Shown: positions 1 to 6,570 of the stretch, one piece after another
Layout: each line of letters opens with the position of its first letter
How positions within the stretch are numbered: the first letter of the stretch is position 1
Assembly (NCBI GenBank): GCA_017411125.1
Contig: JAFPNP010000199.1
Coordinates: 1 to 9,589, forward strand
DNA length: 9,589 nt
Reading direction: 5' to 3'
Origin: Kiritimatiellia bacterium
GTDB taxonomy: Bacteria; Verrucomicrobiota; Kiritimatiellia; RFP12; UBA1067
Position numbers and translations under genes: made by a program
The notes under the pieces: generated by a model
The model's input: only the letters and a program-made list of their open reading frames with translations
Database searches by the model: none
What the model was told of the DNA's origin: nothing

Positions 1-1188
1 AACGCCGACGTGATTCTCGTGAACACGTGCGCGTTCATCGAGTCCGCCCGCGAAGAGGCCGCCGCCGAAATCGCCCGCGCCTGCGAACTGAAGCGGGAAG
101 GGCGGTGCCGGGCCGTCGTCGCCGCCGGATGCTTCGTGCAGCGCTACCGCGACAAGGTGCTCAAGGCGTTCCCTGACCTCGATGCCGTTCTCGGCGTAGA
201 CGCGCTCGACCGCATTGCAGACGTGGTGGCGCGCCTGAAAGGCTCAGTCGTGCCGCCGGGAATGCCGAAGAGGGTGTTCGATCCTCCCGTGCCCGCCCTG
301 CGTCTCACCGGCGCCGCGTTCGCATACCTCAAGATAGCCGAGGGCTGTGCGCACAAGTGCGCGTACTGCGCGATTCCCGCAATTCGCGGAAAGTACAGGT
401 CGCGTCCGGCGAAGAGCATTCTCGCCGAGGCGAGGCAGCTCGTCAAGACCGGCGCGAAAGAACTGAACATCATCGCGCAGGATCCGATGCTGTACGGCGT
501 AGATTTTCGCGACGGTACGGACCTCGTCTCGCTGCTGCGCAAGATTGACAAGATACCCGGCGACTTCTGGGTGCGCGTGCTCTATTCCTATCCGAGCGAA
601 ATCACGGACGGGTTTCTCGACTGGATGAACACGTCCCCGCACGCCGTGAAGTACATCGACGTGCCGCTGCAGCACACCGACCCGAAGGTACTTGCGGCGA
701 TGGCGCGCGGCTCAGCCGTGAAAGCCACTCTTTCGGCTGCCGAGCGTCTTCGCGCCGCCGTGCCGGGCGTCACGCTGCGCACTACAGTGATGACGGGTTT
801 CCCCGGCGAGACGCCAGCCGCGTTCAAGCGGCTTCTCGCGGATGTGAAGCGGATGTCGTTCGATCACCTTGGCGCGTTCGCGTTCTCGCCGGAGGAAGGG
901 ACTGTGGCGGCGTCAATGCCCCGCCGCCCGTCGCGCACCATCGCAGAGCGGCGCGAACGCGAGGTGATGGCGCTGCAGAAACGCATTTGGGCGGCGAAGG
1001 CGCGGCGGTTTGTCGGCAAGACGTTTCGCGCGCTCGTCGTCGCGCCCGGAGTGGCGCGGCTCGAATCCCAGGCTCCCGACGTGGACGGAGTCGTGCATCT
1101 GTCGCGTCCGGCATCTGTCGGGACGTTCATCGACGTCGAGATTGCAAGAGTGCGCGGGTTTGATTTTGTCGCGAAGATTTGCGGTTGA
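1..1188 (+). CDS. rimO: Ribosomal protein S12 methylthiotransferase RimO (5'-truncated by window edge)
   Basis: RimO is a radical-SAM enzyme that adds a methylthio group to the conserved aspartate of ribosomal protein S12, using two [4Fe-4S] clusters. The frame is open from base 1, and 395 residues are present. Family members have about 440, so roughly 40-45 N-terminal residues, including the first cluster cysteine, lie outside the window. Visible in order: VNTCAF (Cys at window residue 10) and AAGC (Cys 44), two of the three N-terminal cluster cysteines; the radical-SAM motif CAHKCAYC (Cys 116, 120, 123) followed by IRGKYRSR, which is typical of RimO; IAQDPMLYGVD, close to the family's IAQDTTAYGVD; DVPLQHTD; and a C-terminal TRAM domain (about residues 335-395, with APDVDGVV). 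The RimO-type motifs favour RimO over the related tRNA enzyme MiaB. The gene ends in TGA. The next gene starts after a 73-nt gap and is functionally unrelated. Confidence 0.96.
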   Translation, partial: NADVILVNTCAFIESAREEAAAEIARACELKREGRCRAVVAAGCFVQRYRDKVLKAFPDLDAVLGVDALDRIADVVARLKGSVVPPGMPKRVFDPPVPALRLTGAAFAYLKIAEGCAHKCAYCAIPAIRGKYRSRPAKSILAEARQLVKTGAKELNIIAQDPMLYGVDFRDGTDLVSLLRKIDKIPGDFWVRVLYSYPSEITDGFLDWMNTSPHAVKYIDVPLQHTDPKVLAAMARGSAVKATLSAAERLRAAVPGVTLRTTVMTGFPGETPAAFKRLLADVKRMSFDHLGAFAFSPEEGTVAASMPRRPSRTIAERREREVMALQKRIWAAKARRFVGKTFRALVVAPGVARLESQAPDVDGVVHLSRPASVGTFIDVEIARVRGFDFVAKICG

Positions 1189-1213
1189 GTACGCGGCGTG
1201 GATTTGGTACACT
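1185..1213 (+). promoter_or_regulatory. Candidate sigma-70-type extended -10 promoter for the sugar operon
   Basis: TTGAGT (1185-1190, overlapping the rimO stop) and TACACT (1208-1213) are separated by exactly 17 bp. Each matches four of six consensus positions. TGG immediately precedes the -10 box, giving an extended -10 (TGn) element. It lies in the only sizeable gap before the operon. Transcription would be expected to begin near 1219-1221. This is read by eye and has not been tested. Confidence 0.5.
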
Positions 1214-1221
1214 TTCGGCAT

Positions 1222-1236
1222 GGCGCGTTGTGCGCC
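1222..1236 (+). promoter_or_regulatory. Small GC hairpin at the predicted 5' end of the operon mRNA
   Basis: GGCGC (1222-1226) pairs with GCGCC (1232-1236) around the five-base loop GTTGT. The predicted transcription start lies one to three bases upstream, so the hairpin would cap the 5' end of the message just before the SD sequence. It has no following T-run, so it is not a good intrinsic terminator for rimO. A five-base-pair stem can also arise by chance in GC-rich DNA. Confidence 0.3.
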
Positions 1237-1247
1237 CGGTTTACATC

Positions 1248-1253
1248 AAGGAG
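1248..1253 (+). promoter_or_regulatory. Shine-Dalgarno AAGGAG for the DeoC-like aldolase
   Basis: AAGGAG ends eight bases before the ATG at 1262. It is the clearest SD sequence in the window and supports 1262 as a translation start for the aldolase, in preference to the upstream in-frame ATG at 1220. Confidence 0.8.
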
Positions 1254-1261
1254 ATTTGACG

Positions 1262-1930
1262 ATGACAAAAAACGAAATAGCGAAGATGATGGACATTTCG
1301 GCCGTTCAGGCGCAGAACACGCTGGCCGACATCGACCTGTGCTGCGAACTTGCGGCAGAGCACGGCTGCGCGGCGGTGTTCTGCCTTCCGGCGCACGTGC
1401 CGTACCTGCGGTCGAAGCTCGATTCGATGGGACTCAAGGTGCCGATGGCGTCCGTATCTGGTTTCCCTGGCGGATCCGAGACTTCCCGCATCAAGGCTGC
1501 CACTGCGAAGGAACTTGTCGAGCTGGGCTGCGACGAGGTCGACATGGTAAACAACGTCACATGGCTCAAGGCCGGGGACAAGGCCGCCTATGTCGACGAC
1601 GTGGCGGGAGTGGTGTCTGCTGCGGGAGGGCGTCCCGTCAAGGTCATTCTTGAATGCCATTGGCTCACCGAGGAGGAGATGGAGCGGGCGTGCGAATGGT
1701 GCGTGGAGGCCGGTGCGGCCTGGGTCAAGACCGGGACCGGTTGGGCGCCGACCGGCGCGACGCCGGAGCGCATCGCCCTCATGCACCGCGTCGTCGCGGG
1801 GCGGTGCCAAGTGAAGGCCGCCGGCGGCATCCGTTCGCTTGCGACGTTGCAGGCTCTCTACGACGCGGGCGCGCGCCGGTTCGGCCTTGGCGTGAAGTCC
1901 GCCCGCGCCATTCTTGCCGAAGCGGAGTGA
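1262..1930 (+). CDS. deoC: Deoxyribose-phosphate aldolase-type (DeoC family) class I aldolase
   Basis: The 222-residue protein has the size and motif order of short bacterial DeoC enzymes, which cleave 2-deoxyribose 5-phosphate to glyceraldehyde 3-phosphate and acetaldehyde through a Schiff base on lysine. Visible: SGFPGGSETSRIKAA (about residues 66-80; family VGFPLG...TK), DEVDMVNNV (91-99, with the proton-relay Asp 94), AAWVKTGTGW (152-161, Schiff-base Lys 156), and VKAAGGIRS (184-192, second catalytic Lys 185). All three catalytic residues are therefore present. Differences from typical DeoC are GTGW where TSTGF is usual, ECHWLT where E-T-x-LLT is usual, and CLPAHV where CVNPxxV is usual. 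The substrate may therefore not be deoxyribose 5-phosphate. The start at 1262 has an SD sequence and fits the family N-terminus. An in-frame ATG at 1220 would add 14 residues. It is the first gene of the operon, with the FGGY kinase 11 nt downstream. Confidence 0.9.
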   Translation: MTKNEIAKMMDISAVQAQNTLADIDLCCELAAEHGCAAVFCLPAHVPYLRSKLDSMGLKVPMASVSGFPGGSETSRIKAATAKELVELGCDEVDMVNNVTWLKAGDKAAYVDDVAGVVSAAGGRPVKVILECHWLTEEEMERACEWCVEAGAAWVKTGTGWAPTGATPERIALMHRVVAGRCQVKAAGGIRSLATLQALYDAGARRFGLGVKSARAILAEAE

Positions 1931-1941
1931 CGGGGCGGCCA

Positions 1942-3432
1942 ATGTACATACTTGCATACGACTTCGGCACGGGCGGCATCAAGGCCTCCCTCTTCGACGA
2001 CACGGGCGCGTGCCGGGCTTCCGGTTTTGACGCATACGGCACGGCTTATCCGGCCGGTGGCTTCCACGAACAGTCGCCTGAAGACTGGTGGCGCGCGACC
2101 GTCCGCTCGACCCGTCTTCTCGCGGACCAGGCTGGCGAGGAGGCGATGCGGCAGGTACGCGCCATAGGCATATCCGGGCATTCGCTCGGCGTGGTGCCGC
2201 TCGACGGTTCCGGCAATCTGCTGCGAGGCGCCGTGCCGATATGGAGCGACTCGCGCGCCGGAGAGCAGGCGCAGGCGTTCTTCCGGGAAGTCCCGGAGGC
2301 GGAGTGGTATGCAAAGACTGGTAACGGATTCCCCGCCGCTCTCTATTCCGTGTTCAAGCTCATGTGGTTCCGCGACCGCGAACCGGACTGGTTCGCCAAG
2401 GCGAACACGATTCTAGGCACGAAGGACTACATAAACTTCCGCTTGTGCGGCGTGTGCGCGACCGACTTCTCCTACGCCTCCGGCACGGGGGTGTACGACC
2501 TTGTATCGCGCCGGTACGACGAGGGTCTGATCGCCGCCTCCGGGCTGCCGCGCAGTCTTTTCCCCGAAATCGTCCCGTCCACGCAGGTGCTGGGGACTCT
2601 TACGGCGTCCGCCGCAGAGGAACTCGGCCTTCCGCAGACGGTGAAAGTCGTGGCGGGCGGCGTGGACAACAGCTGCATGGCGCTTGGCGCCGGCGCGTAC
2701 AAGGAGGGACGCGCCTACAATTCGCTCGGATCGTCCAGCTGGATAGCGGTCTCCAGCGCGAAGCCGGTCATCGACGTGGTGACGAGGCCTTACGTGTTCG
2801 ACCATGTCGTTCCGGGGCAGTATGCGAGCGCGCTTGCGATTTTCTCCGCCGGAACCAGCCACACGTGGCTGCGCGACGTCCTGGAAACCGAATACGAGCA
2901 GATGGACGCAATGGCGGCCGAGGCCGGAATCGGCGCACACGGGCTTTTCTTCAATCCGTCTCTCGCAGGCGGAAGTTCGCTCGACGCGACGCCGGCGATA
3001 CGAGGCGCGTTCGCGAACCTCGACCTCCGCCACACGCGCGGCGACATGGCCCGTGCCGTGATGGAAGGCATCGCGTTCGGACTGCGCGGAGCCCTCGACG
3101 AACTGCGCAAGCTCGTGCCCGTGGCGGAGCCGCTGACGCTCGTCGGCGGCGGAGCCAAGTCGCTGCTCTGGCGGCAGATATACGCAGACGTCTACGGATT
3201 GCGCGTGGCCCGCACCGAGATCGGGCAGCAGGCGGCGGCGTTGGGAGCGGCCGTGGTCGCCGGCGTCGGTTCCGGCATGTGGCCTGATTTCGACATCGTG
3301 GACAAGGTGACGAGCGTTTCGGACGAGGAGCGCCCGGATCCGTCCGCCAGCGCCGAATACGGGCGGCTTTACTCGCGTTACCGCGCTCTGACCGCGCATC
3401 TGGCGGCATGGGCGCAGGAGAACGGCAACTGA
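1942..3432 (+). CDS. FGGY-family carbohydrate kinase (xylulokinase-like, substrate unknown)
   Basis: The 496 residues match the usual length of FGGY sugar kinases, which transfer ATP phosphate to a ketose or polyol in the cytoplasm. Visible: the N-terminal phosphate-binding motif YDFGTGGIKASLFD (6-19); EQSPEDWW (43-50), as in xylulokinases; GISGHSLGVVPLD (76-88); PIWSDSR (99-105); GTKDYINFRL (159-168); GGVDN (239-243), with Asp 242 the likely catalytic base; and the C-terminal nucleotide-binding motif LVGGGAKSLLW (400-410), followed by a typical C-terminal FGGY domain. Xylulokinases have SGQMHG where this protein has SGHSLG, so the sugar cannot be named with confidence. The ATG at 1942 puts the phosphate motif at residue 6. 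It has no strong SD sequence and starts 11 nt after the aldolase stop, which suggests translational coupling. The neighbouring aldolase suggests that the phosphorylated product is cleaved next. Confidence 0.92.
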   Translation: MYILAYDFGTGGIKASLFDDTGACRASGFDAYGTAYPAGGFHEQSPEDWWRATVRSTRLLADQAGEEAMRQVRAIGISGHSLGVVPLDGSGNLLRGAVPIWSDSRAGEQAQAFFREVPEAEWYAKTGNGFPAALYSVFKLMWFRDREPDWFAKANTILGTKDYINFRLCGVCATDFSYASGTGVYDLVSRRYDEGLIAASGLPRSLFPEIVPSTQVLGTLTASAAEELGLPQTVKVVAGGVDNSCMALGAGAYKEGRAYNSLGSSSWIAVSSAKPVIDVVTRPYVFDHVVPGQYASALAIFSAGTSHTWLRDVLETEYEQMDAMAAEAGIGAHGLFFNPSLAGGSSLDATPAIRGAFANLDLRHTRGDMARAVMEGIAFGLRGALDELRKLVPVAEPLTLVGGGAKSLLWRQIYADVYGLRVARTEIGQQAAALGAAVVAGVGSGMWPDFDIVDKVTSVSDEERPDPSASAEYGRLYSRYRALTAHLAAWAQENGN

Positions 3433-3435
3433 GGA
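3431..3435 (+). promoter_or_regulatory. Shine-Dalgarno GAGGA for the GH20 gene, overlapping the kinase stop
   Basis: GAGGA overlaps the TGA stop (3430-3432) of the kinase gene and ends seven bases before the ATG at 3443, followed by an A-rich spacer. It fixes the start of the hexosaminidase and shows that the genes are packed as an operon. Confidence 0.65.
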
Positions 3436-3442
3436 AAAAAAG

Positions 3443-5650
3443 ATGAAATCATGTTGCAACGCCTTTTCGGCTGCCGTTGTTCTGTTTGCAGCGGCGGCGA
3501 TGGCGCAGACCGACCCGGTGTTCGAGGCCGATTCCGAGCGCATGGCGCAACTTCTTGCGGGACCTCAGAACGGCGACAAGCTTCTCTGGATGAGAGGCGG
3601 ACCAGTCGTGAACGGGCGTGGCGGACTTTGCGAACAGCGCCGCCTTGCCAAGTCGCTTCTCGATCGTCTCCCGGCTGAACGGGAAGGCGCCGACGCCGAA
3701 AGGAAAGAAGTCTTGCGCCGACGCTCGATAGTGTGGAGCATCGTCGCTGGGTCGCCCGACTCACCGGCCGAAATCGCTCCGACTCCGTTCTGCGGCGAAT
3801 TGCAAGAGACTGCGCTGAGCCTGACCGGAAACGGCGAATACGGGGAGTTCGCGGAGGATCCTCTTGCAAGCGACGGACGGGCGCTGAAGATATACAACTC
3901 GCATCATGAATGGTGCGCCATGCTGATGATGAACCGAATCGTGTTCGAGCCTGGAATGGCGTACCGCGTCAAGGTGCGTATGCGCTGCGAGGCGTCGTCT
4001 GGCGGCGTCGCGTTCACCGCCGGTGTGTTCGACGAGAAGGAGTGGAAGGGGGCAGGGGGCACGACTGTGCGCGCGGATCGGGTGCCGGCATCTTCGTATG
4101 GATGGTTCGACGTCTGTACTTTCATTCCAAACGATCGCGAATACCTTTGGATCGCGCCGGGCTGGATCAACAAGAACGGCGACAGGAAGGCAAACGCGCT
4201 TTGGCTGGACAAAATCGCGTTCGAGCCGGTGCGGAGAACCGGGCTTTGCATCATACCCGCTCCGCAGAGCGCCGTGCGCACCGTCGGCGACTGCCGCTTG
4301 TCAGGCGAGCCCAAGGTGGAGACCGTGGCTTCCATCCCGCCGGAAGGATACGAACTTTCCGTCCGCCCGGACGGAGTGACGATCCGCAGTGCCGACGCGG
4401 CGGGCGCGTTCTACGCCCGCATGACGCTTTCCCAGATTGAAAAGGCGTCCGGCAAGGGCTGGAAACTCTATCCTTGCGTAGAGATAAAGGATGCTCCGAA
4501 ATTCAAGTGGCGTGGAGTGTTGCTGGACACCGTGCGCCATTTCATCGGCAAAACCGCGATACTGCGCATCATCGATGAAATGGCGCGGTACAAATTGAAC
4601 GTGCTGCAGATCCATTTCACGGACGACGAAGGGTGGACGGTCGAAATTCCGGAATACCCGGAACTCGCAAAGAACGGCGTCACGAAGGGAAGAACGGGCT
4701 TCGTCCTGTGCGAGAATGCTTCGCCGCTCTGCTACAGCGTGAAGGATCTCAAGGAAATCGTGGCTTTTGCGGCGGTGCGACATGTCAAGGTCGTCCCGGA
4801 AATCGAGATGCCGGGGCATTTCGGCGCGGCGCTCAGGGCTTATCCGGGAATGAGGTGCAAGTGTCCGGGCGGCGGAAAGGCGATGTGCATCGGCAACCCG
4901 GAATCCATCCGTTTCGCCGAGAGGGTGTTGGACAAGGTGTGCGAGATATTTCCGTCCGACGTGGTACACTTCGGCGGCGACGAATGCACGCGCACGTACT
5001 GGAAGAACTGTCCGACGTGCCAGGCGCACATCAAGCGCGAGGGGCTGAAGGGCGTGGAGGAAATCCAGCCGTGGCTTACGCGGCACCTCGTCGAGTACCT
5101 CGCGAAGAAAGGACGCCGCGCGATCGGCTGGGACGAGATATTCCTTTCGTCCGCATGGGAGAAGTGGGGCGAATTCATGAAAGCCGGCGGAAATTCCTTC
5201 AACTCGCTTCTGCCCAAGACGACGATGGGCATGTGCTGGCGTCCATGGGGCGCCGGGGCGTTGGCCGCGAACAAGGGTTACGAGATCGTGCGCTGCCCGA
5301 TTACGCACTGCTATTACGACGCCGGCCAGGGCGTGGCCGAAGATCCGTTCCGCTATGCCGGCTATGCCCCTGTGACGCTTGAAAAAGCGTATCGCTTCGA
5401 CGTGCTTGAGGGAGTGGATCCTGCGGCGCGGAAGAACGTCGCCGGAGGGCAGTGCTGCAACTGGGGCGAAACGACGACGGGGTTGATCGACCTCGAGTGG
5501 AAACTTTGGCCCCGCGCGTTGGGTCTTTCGGAATCGCTGTGGACTTATCCCGATCCGGCGAAGCGCGACTTCGCGGAGTTCTCGCAGCGCGCCGCCGAGC
5601 ATCGCCTCCGTCTCATCCGGTCTCGGGTAAACTGCGCTCCGCTTGAATGA
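3443..5650 (+). CDS. Secreted beta-N-acetylhexosaminidase, glycoside hydrolase family 20
   Basis: The 735-residue precursor would remove terminal beta-linked GlcNAc or GalNAc by the family's substrate-assisted mechanism. Residues 1-21 form a signal peptide with a likely cut after AMA, so the enzyme acts outside the cytoplasm. Residues 22 to about 115 are not recognised. Residues about 116-263 look like a beta-sandwich carbohydrate-binding module (ending ANALWLDKIAFEPV). Residues about 268-332 match the GH20b domain (EGYELSV, ADAAGAFYARMTL). The catalytic barrel follows: FKWRGVLLDTVRHF (354-367), HFTDDEGW (391-398), VPEIEMPGHF (451-460), HFGGDE (509-514, catalytic pair Asp 513-Glu 514), GWDEIF (562-567), and NWGE (673-676). 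The mature protein has over 20 cysteines. C515, C523 and C526 match the CPKCQA-type cluster found in many GH20 enzymes. The stop TGA overlaps the next gene's ATG. It is the third gene of the operon. Confidence 0.96.
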   Translation: MKSCCNAFSAAVVLFAAAAMAQTDPVFEADSERMAQLLAGPQNGDKLLWMRGGPVVNGRGGLCEQRRLAKSLLDRLPAEREGADAERKEVLRRRSIVWSIVAGSPDSPAEIAPTPFCGELQETALSLTGNGEYGEFAEDPLASDGRALKIYNSHHEWCAMLMMNRIVFEPGMAYRVKVRMRCEASSGGVAFTAGVFDEKEWKGAGGTTVRADRVPASSYGWFDVCTFIPNDREYLWIAPGWINKNGDRKANALWLDKIAFEPVRRTGLCIIPAPQSAVRTVGDCRLSGEPKVETVASIPPEGYELSVRPDGVTIRSADAAGAFYARMTLSQIEKASGKGWKLYPCVEIKDAPKFKWRGVLLDTVRHFIGKTAILRIIDEMARYKLNVLQIHFTDDEGWTVEIPEYPELAKNGVTKGRTGFVLCENASPLCYSVKDLKEIVAFAAVRHVKVVPEIEMPGHFGAALRAYPGMRCKCPGGGKAMCIGNPESIRFAERVLDKVCEIFPSDVVHFGGDECTRTYWKNCPTCQAHIKREGLKGVEEIQPWLTRHLVEYLAKKGRRAIGWDEIFLSSAWEKWGEFMKAGGNSFNSLLPKTTMGMCWRPWGAGALAANKGYEIVRCPITHCYYDAGQGVAEDPFRYAGYAPVTLEKAYRFDVLEGVDPAARKNVAGGQCCNWGETTTGLIDLEWKLWPRALGLSESLWTYPDPAKRDFAEFSQRAAEHRLRLIRSRVNCAPLE

Positions 5651-6570
5651 GATTCATCGGCATAGACGGCGGAGGCACGAAGACGGCGTCAATTCTCTTC
5701 GACGAGAAAGGACGCGTGCTAGCCGAGCACATCGCCGGCCCGTGCAATCCGAACGTGTTTGGTTTCGATGAAAGCGCCGCGCTCGTGAAGGGTGTGGTTG
5801 CGTCGCTGACGCAGGGCGATCCACAATCCGTTTCGGCTATATATATCGGAACTGCCGGGATATTTACGGAGGACGACGGCCCCAGATTCGCCGCCGCCGT
5901 GGCGGAGGCGTGTGGCGTGGAGCGCGTCAAGTGCGAAAACGACGTGATGAACGTGATTGCGTCCGCCACGGACTCCGATCGCTGCGTGGCCGGTGTGAGC
6001 GGAACGGGCATGATAGTGTACGCGAAGGAACCGGGGCGCGTGACGCGCTTTGGCGGATGGGGGTATTTGCTTGGACAGGGCGGAAGCGGATACGACATCG
6101 GGCGCGACGTGATCAGGGCGGCGCTCGGAGAATCGGAGGGCGTTTCCGCCGCAACCGCGCTGACTTCGCTTGTCGAGCGCAAGGCCGGCATGGCGTTGGA
6201 TCGGCTCGTGCCGGAAATCTACCGGCGCGGGCCGTCGTTCGTGGCGTCGTTCGCGCCGCTCGCGTTCGAGGCGGAAGCAGACGGCGACGTGGCTGCTGCC
6301 GATATCCTTGCGGCGAACGCCCGGACGTTCGCCGGATTGCTGAACCATGCGGCGGAAACGCGCGACTGCGGAAGCGAAGTCGTCGTTTCCGGTGGAATCG
6401 CAGGCAACGCCCGCTTCGGCGAACTGCTCGCGGAGGAACTTGACGAAAGCCTTCGTCTCGTCGTGCCGTCACGGCCGCAGGTGATCGGCGCATGTATCAA
6501 CTGCGCGCGGATGTGCGGCGTCGAAGTGTCACGGATGGAAGCAAGCGAAGCGGACTGCGCCGCTCGTTGA
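5647..6570 (+). CDS. BadF/BadG-type ATPase, N-acetylglucosamine kinase-like
   Basis: The 307-residue protein belongs to the ASKHA sugar-kinase/ATPase fold. GlcNAc kinases of this family make GlcNAc 6-phosphate in the cytoplasm. Visible: phosphate-1 motif GIDGGGTKT (5-13), GPCNPN (31-36), YIGTAGIF (66-73), END (97-99; Asp 99 aligns with the catalytic Asp of GlcNAc kinases), phosphate-2 motif GVSGTGMIVYA (116-126), FGGWGYLLG (135-143) and the adenosine motif VVSGGIAGN (246-254). An unusual point is that the near-invariant GDEGS after the GGWG motif reads GQGGS here (143-147), which could affect sugar specificity. Its start overlaps the GH20 stop as ATGA and has no SD sequence, so it is probably translated by coupling. 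Placement directly after a hexosaminidase supports an amino-sugar substrate. Its last 13 codons overlap the convergent ATPase gene. Confidence 0.88.
   Translation: MRFIGIDGGGTKTASILFDEKGRVLAEHIAGPCNPNVFGFDESAALVKGVVASLTQGDPQSVSAIYIGTAGIFTEDDGPRFAAAVAEACGVERVKCENDVMNVIASATDSDRCVAGVSGTGMIVYAKEPGRVTRFGGWGYLLGQGGSGYDIGRDVIRAALGESEGVSAATALTSLVERKAGMALDRLVPEIYRRGPSFVASFAPLAFEAEADGDVAAADILAANARTFAGLLNHAAETRDCGSEVVVSGGIAGNARFGELLAEELDESLRLVVPSRPQVIGACINCARMCGVEVSRMEASEADCAAR
6529..6570. other. Convergent antisense overlap of two coding regions
   Basis: The 3' ends of the GlcNAc-kinase-like gene (plus) and the peptide-transporter ATPase gene (minus) share 42 bp. The codons are in register on the two strands. 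The ATPase stop TGA is the complement of the kinase's Ser 295 codon TCA, and the kinase stop TGA is the complement of the ATPase's Ser 287 codon TCA. There is no room for an ordinary intergenic terminator between these genes. Confidence 0.9.

Noticed and set aside
1222..1240. Intrinsic terminator for rimO
   Set aside because: The stem is only five base pairs and is followed by CGGTTTACATC rather than a T-run, so termination is not supported.
1654..1941. N-terminal extension of the FGGY kinase frame into deoC
   Set aside because: This part of the frame overlaps catalytic regions of the aldolase, and the kinase phosphate motif starts six residues after the ATG at 1942, as in other family members.
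2413..3543. Long antisense open frame over the FGGY kinase and the start of the GH20 gene
   Set aside because: It crosses a gene junction and has no recognisable motifs. The plus-strand kinase motifs account for the coding potential.
4962..4970. A second TGGTACACT, identical to the extended -10 element before deoC
   Set aside because: It lies inside the GH20 gene and encodes part of the catalytic VVHFGGDE segment. The next ATG is out of frame, so chance is the simpler explanation.
4301..5602. Long open frame antisense to the GH20 gene (433 codons)
   Set aside because: It is a mirror of GC-rich codon usage in the GH20 gene, whose catalytic motifs are unmistakable. The antisense translation is Arg/His-rich with no recognisable domain.
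5628..5633. TAAACT as a -10 box for the GlcNAc-kinase-like gene
   Set aside because: It lacks the TGn extension, no -35 was seen, and it falls within the GH20 C-terminal codons. The ATGA overlap explains expression by read-through and translational coupling.
5835..5846. AT-rich run (TATATATAT) in a GC-rich region
   Set aside because: It is explained by the codons for Ala-Ile-Tyr-Ile in a conserved beta strand of the kinase, with no repeat or start codon associated.
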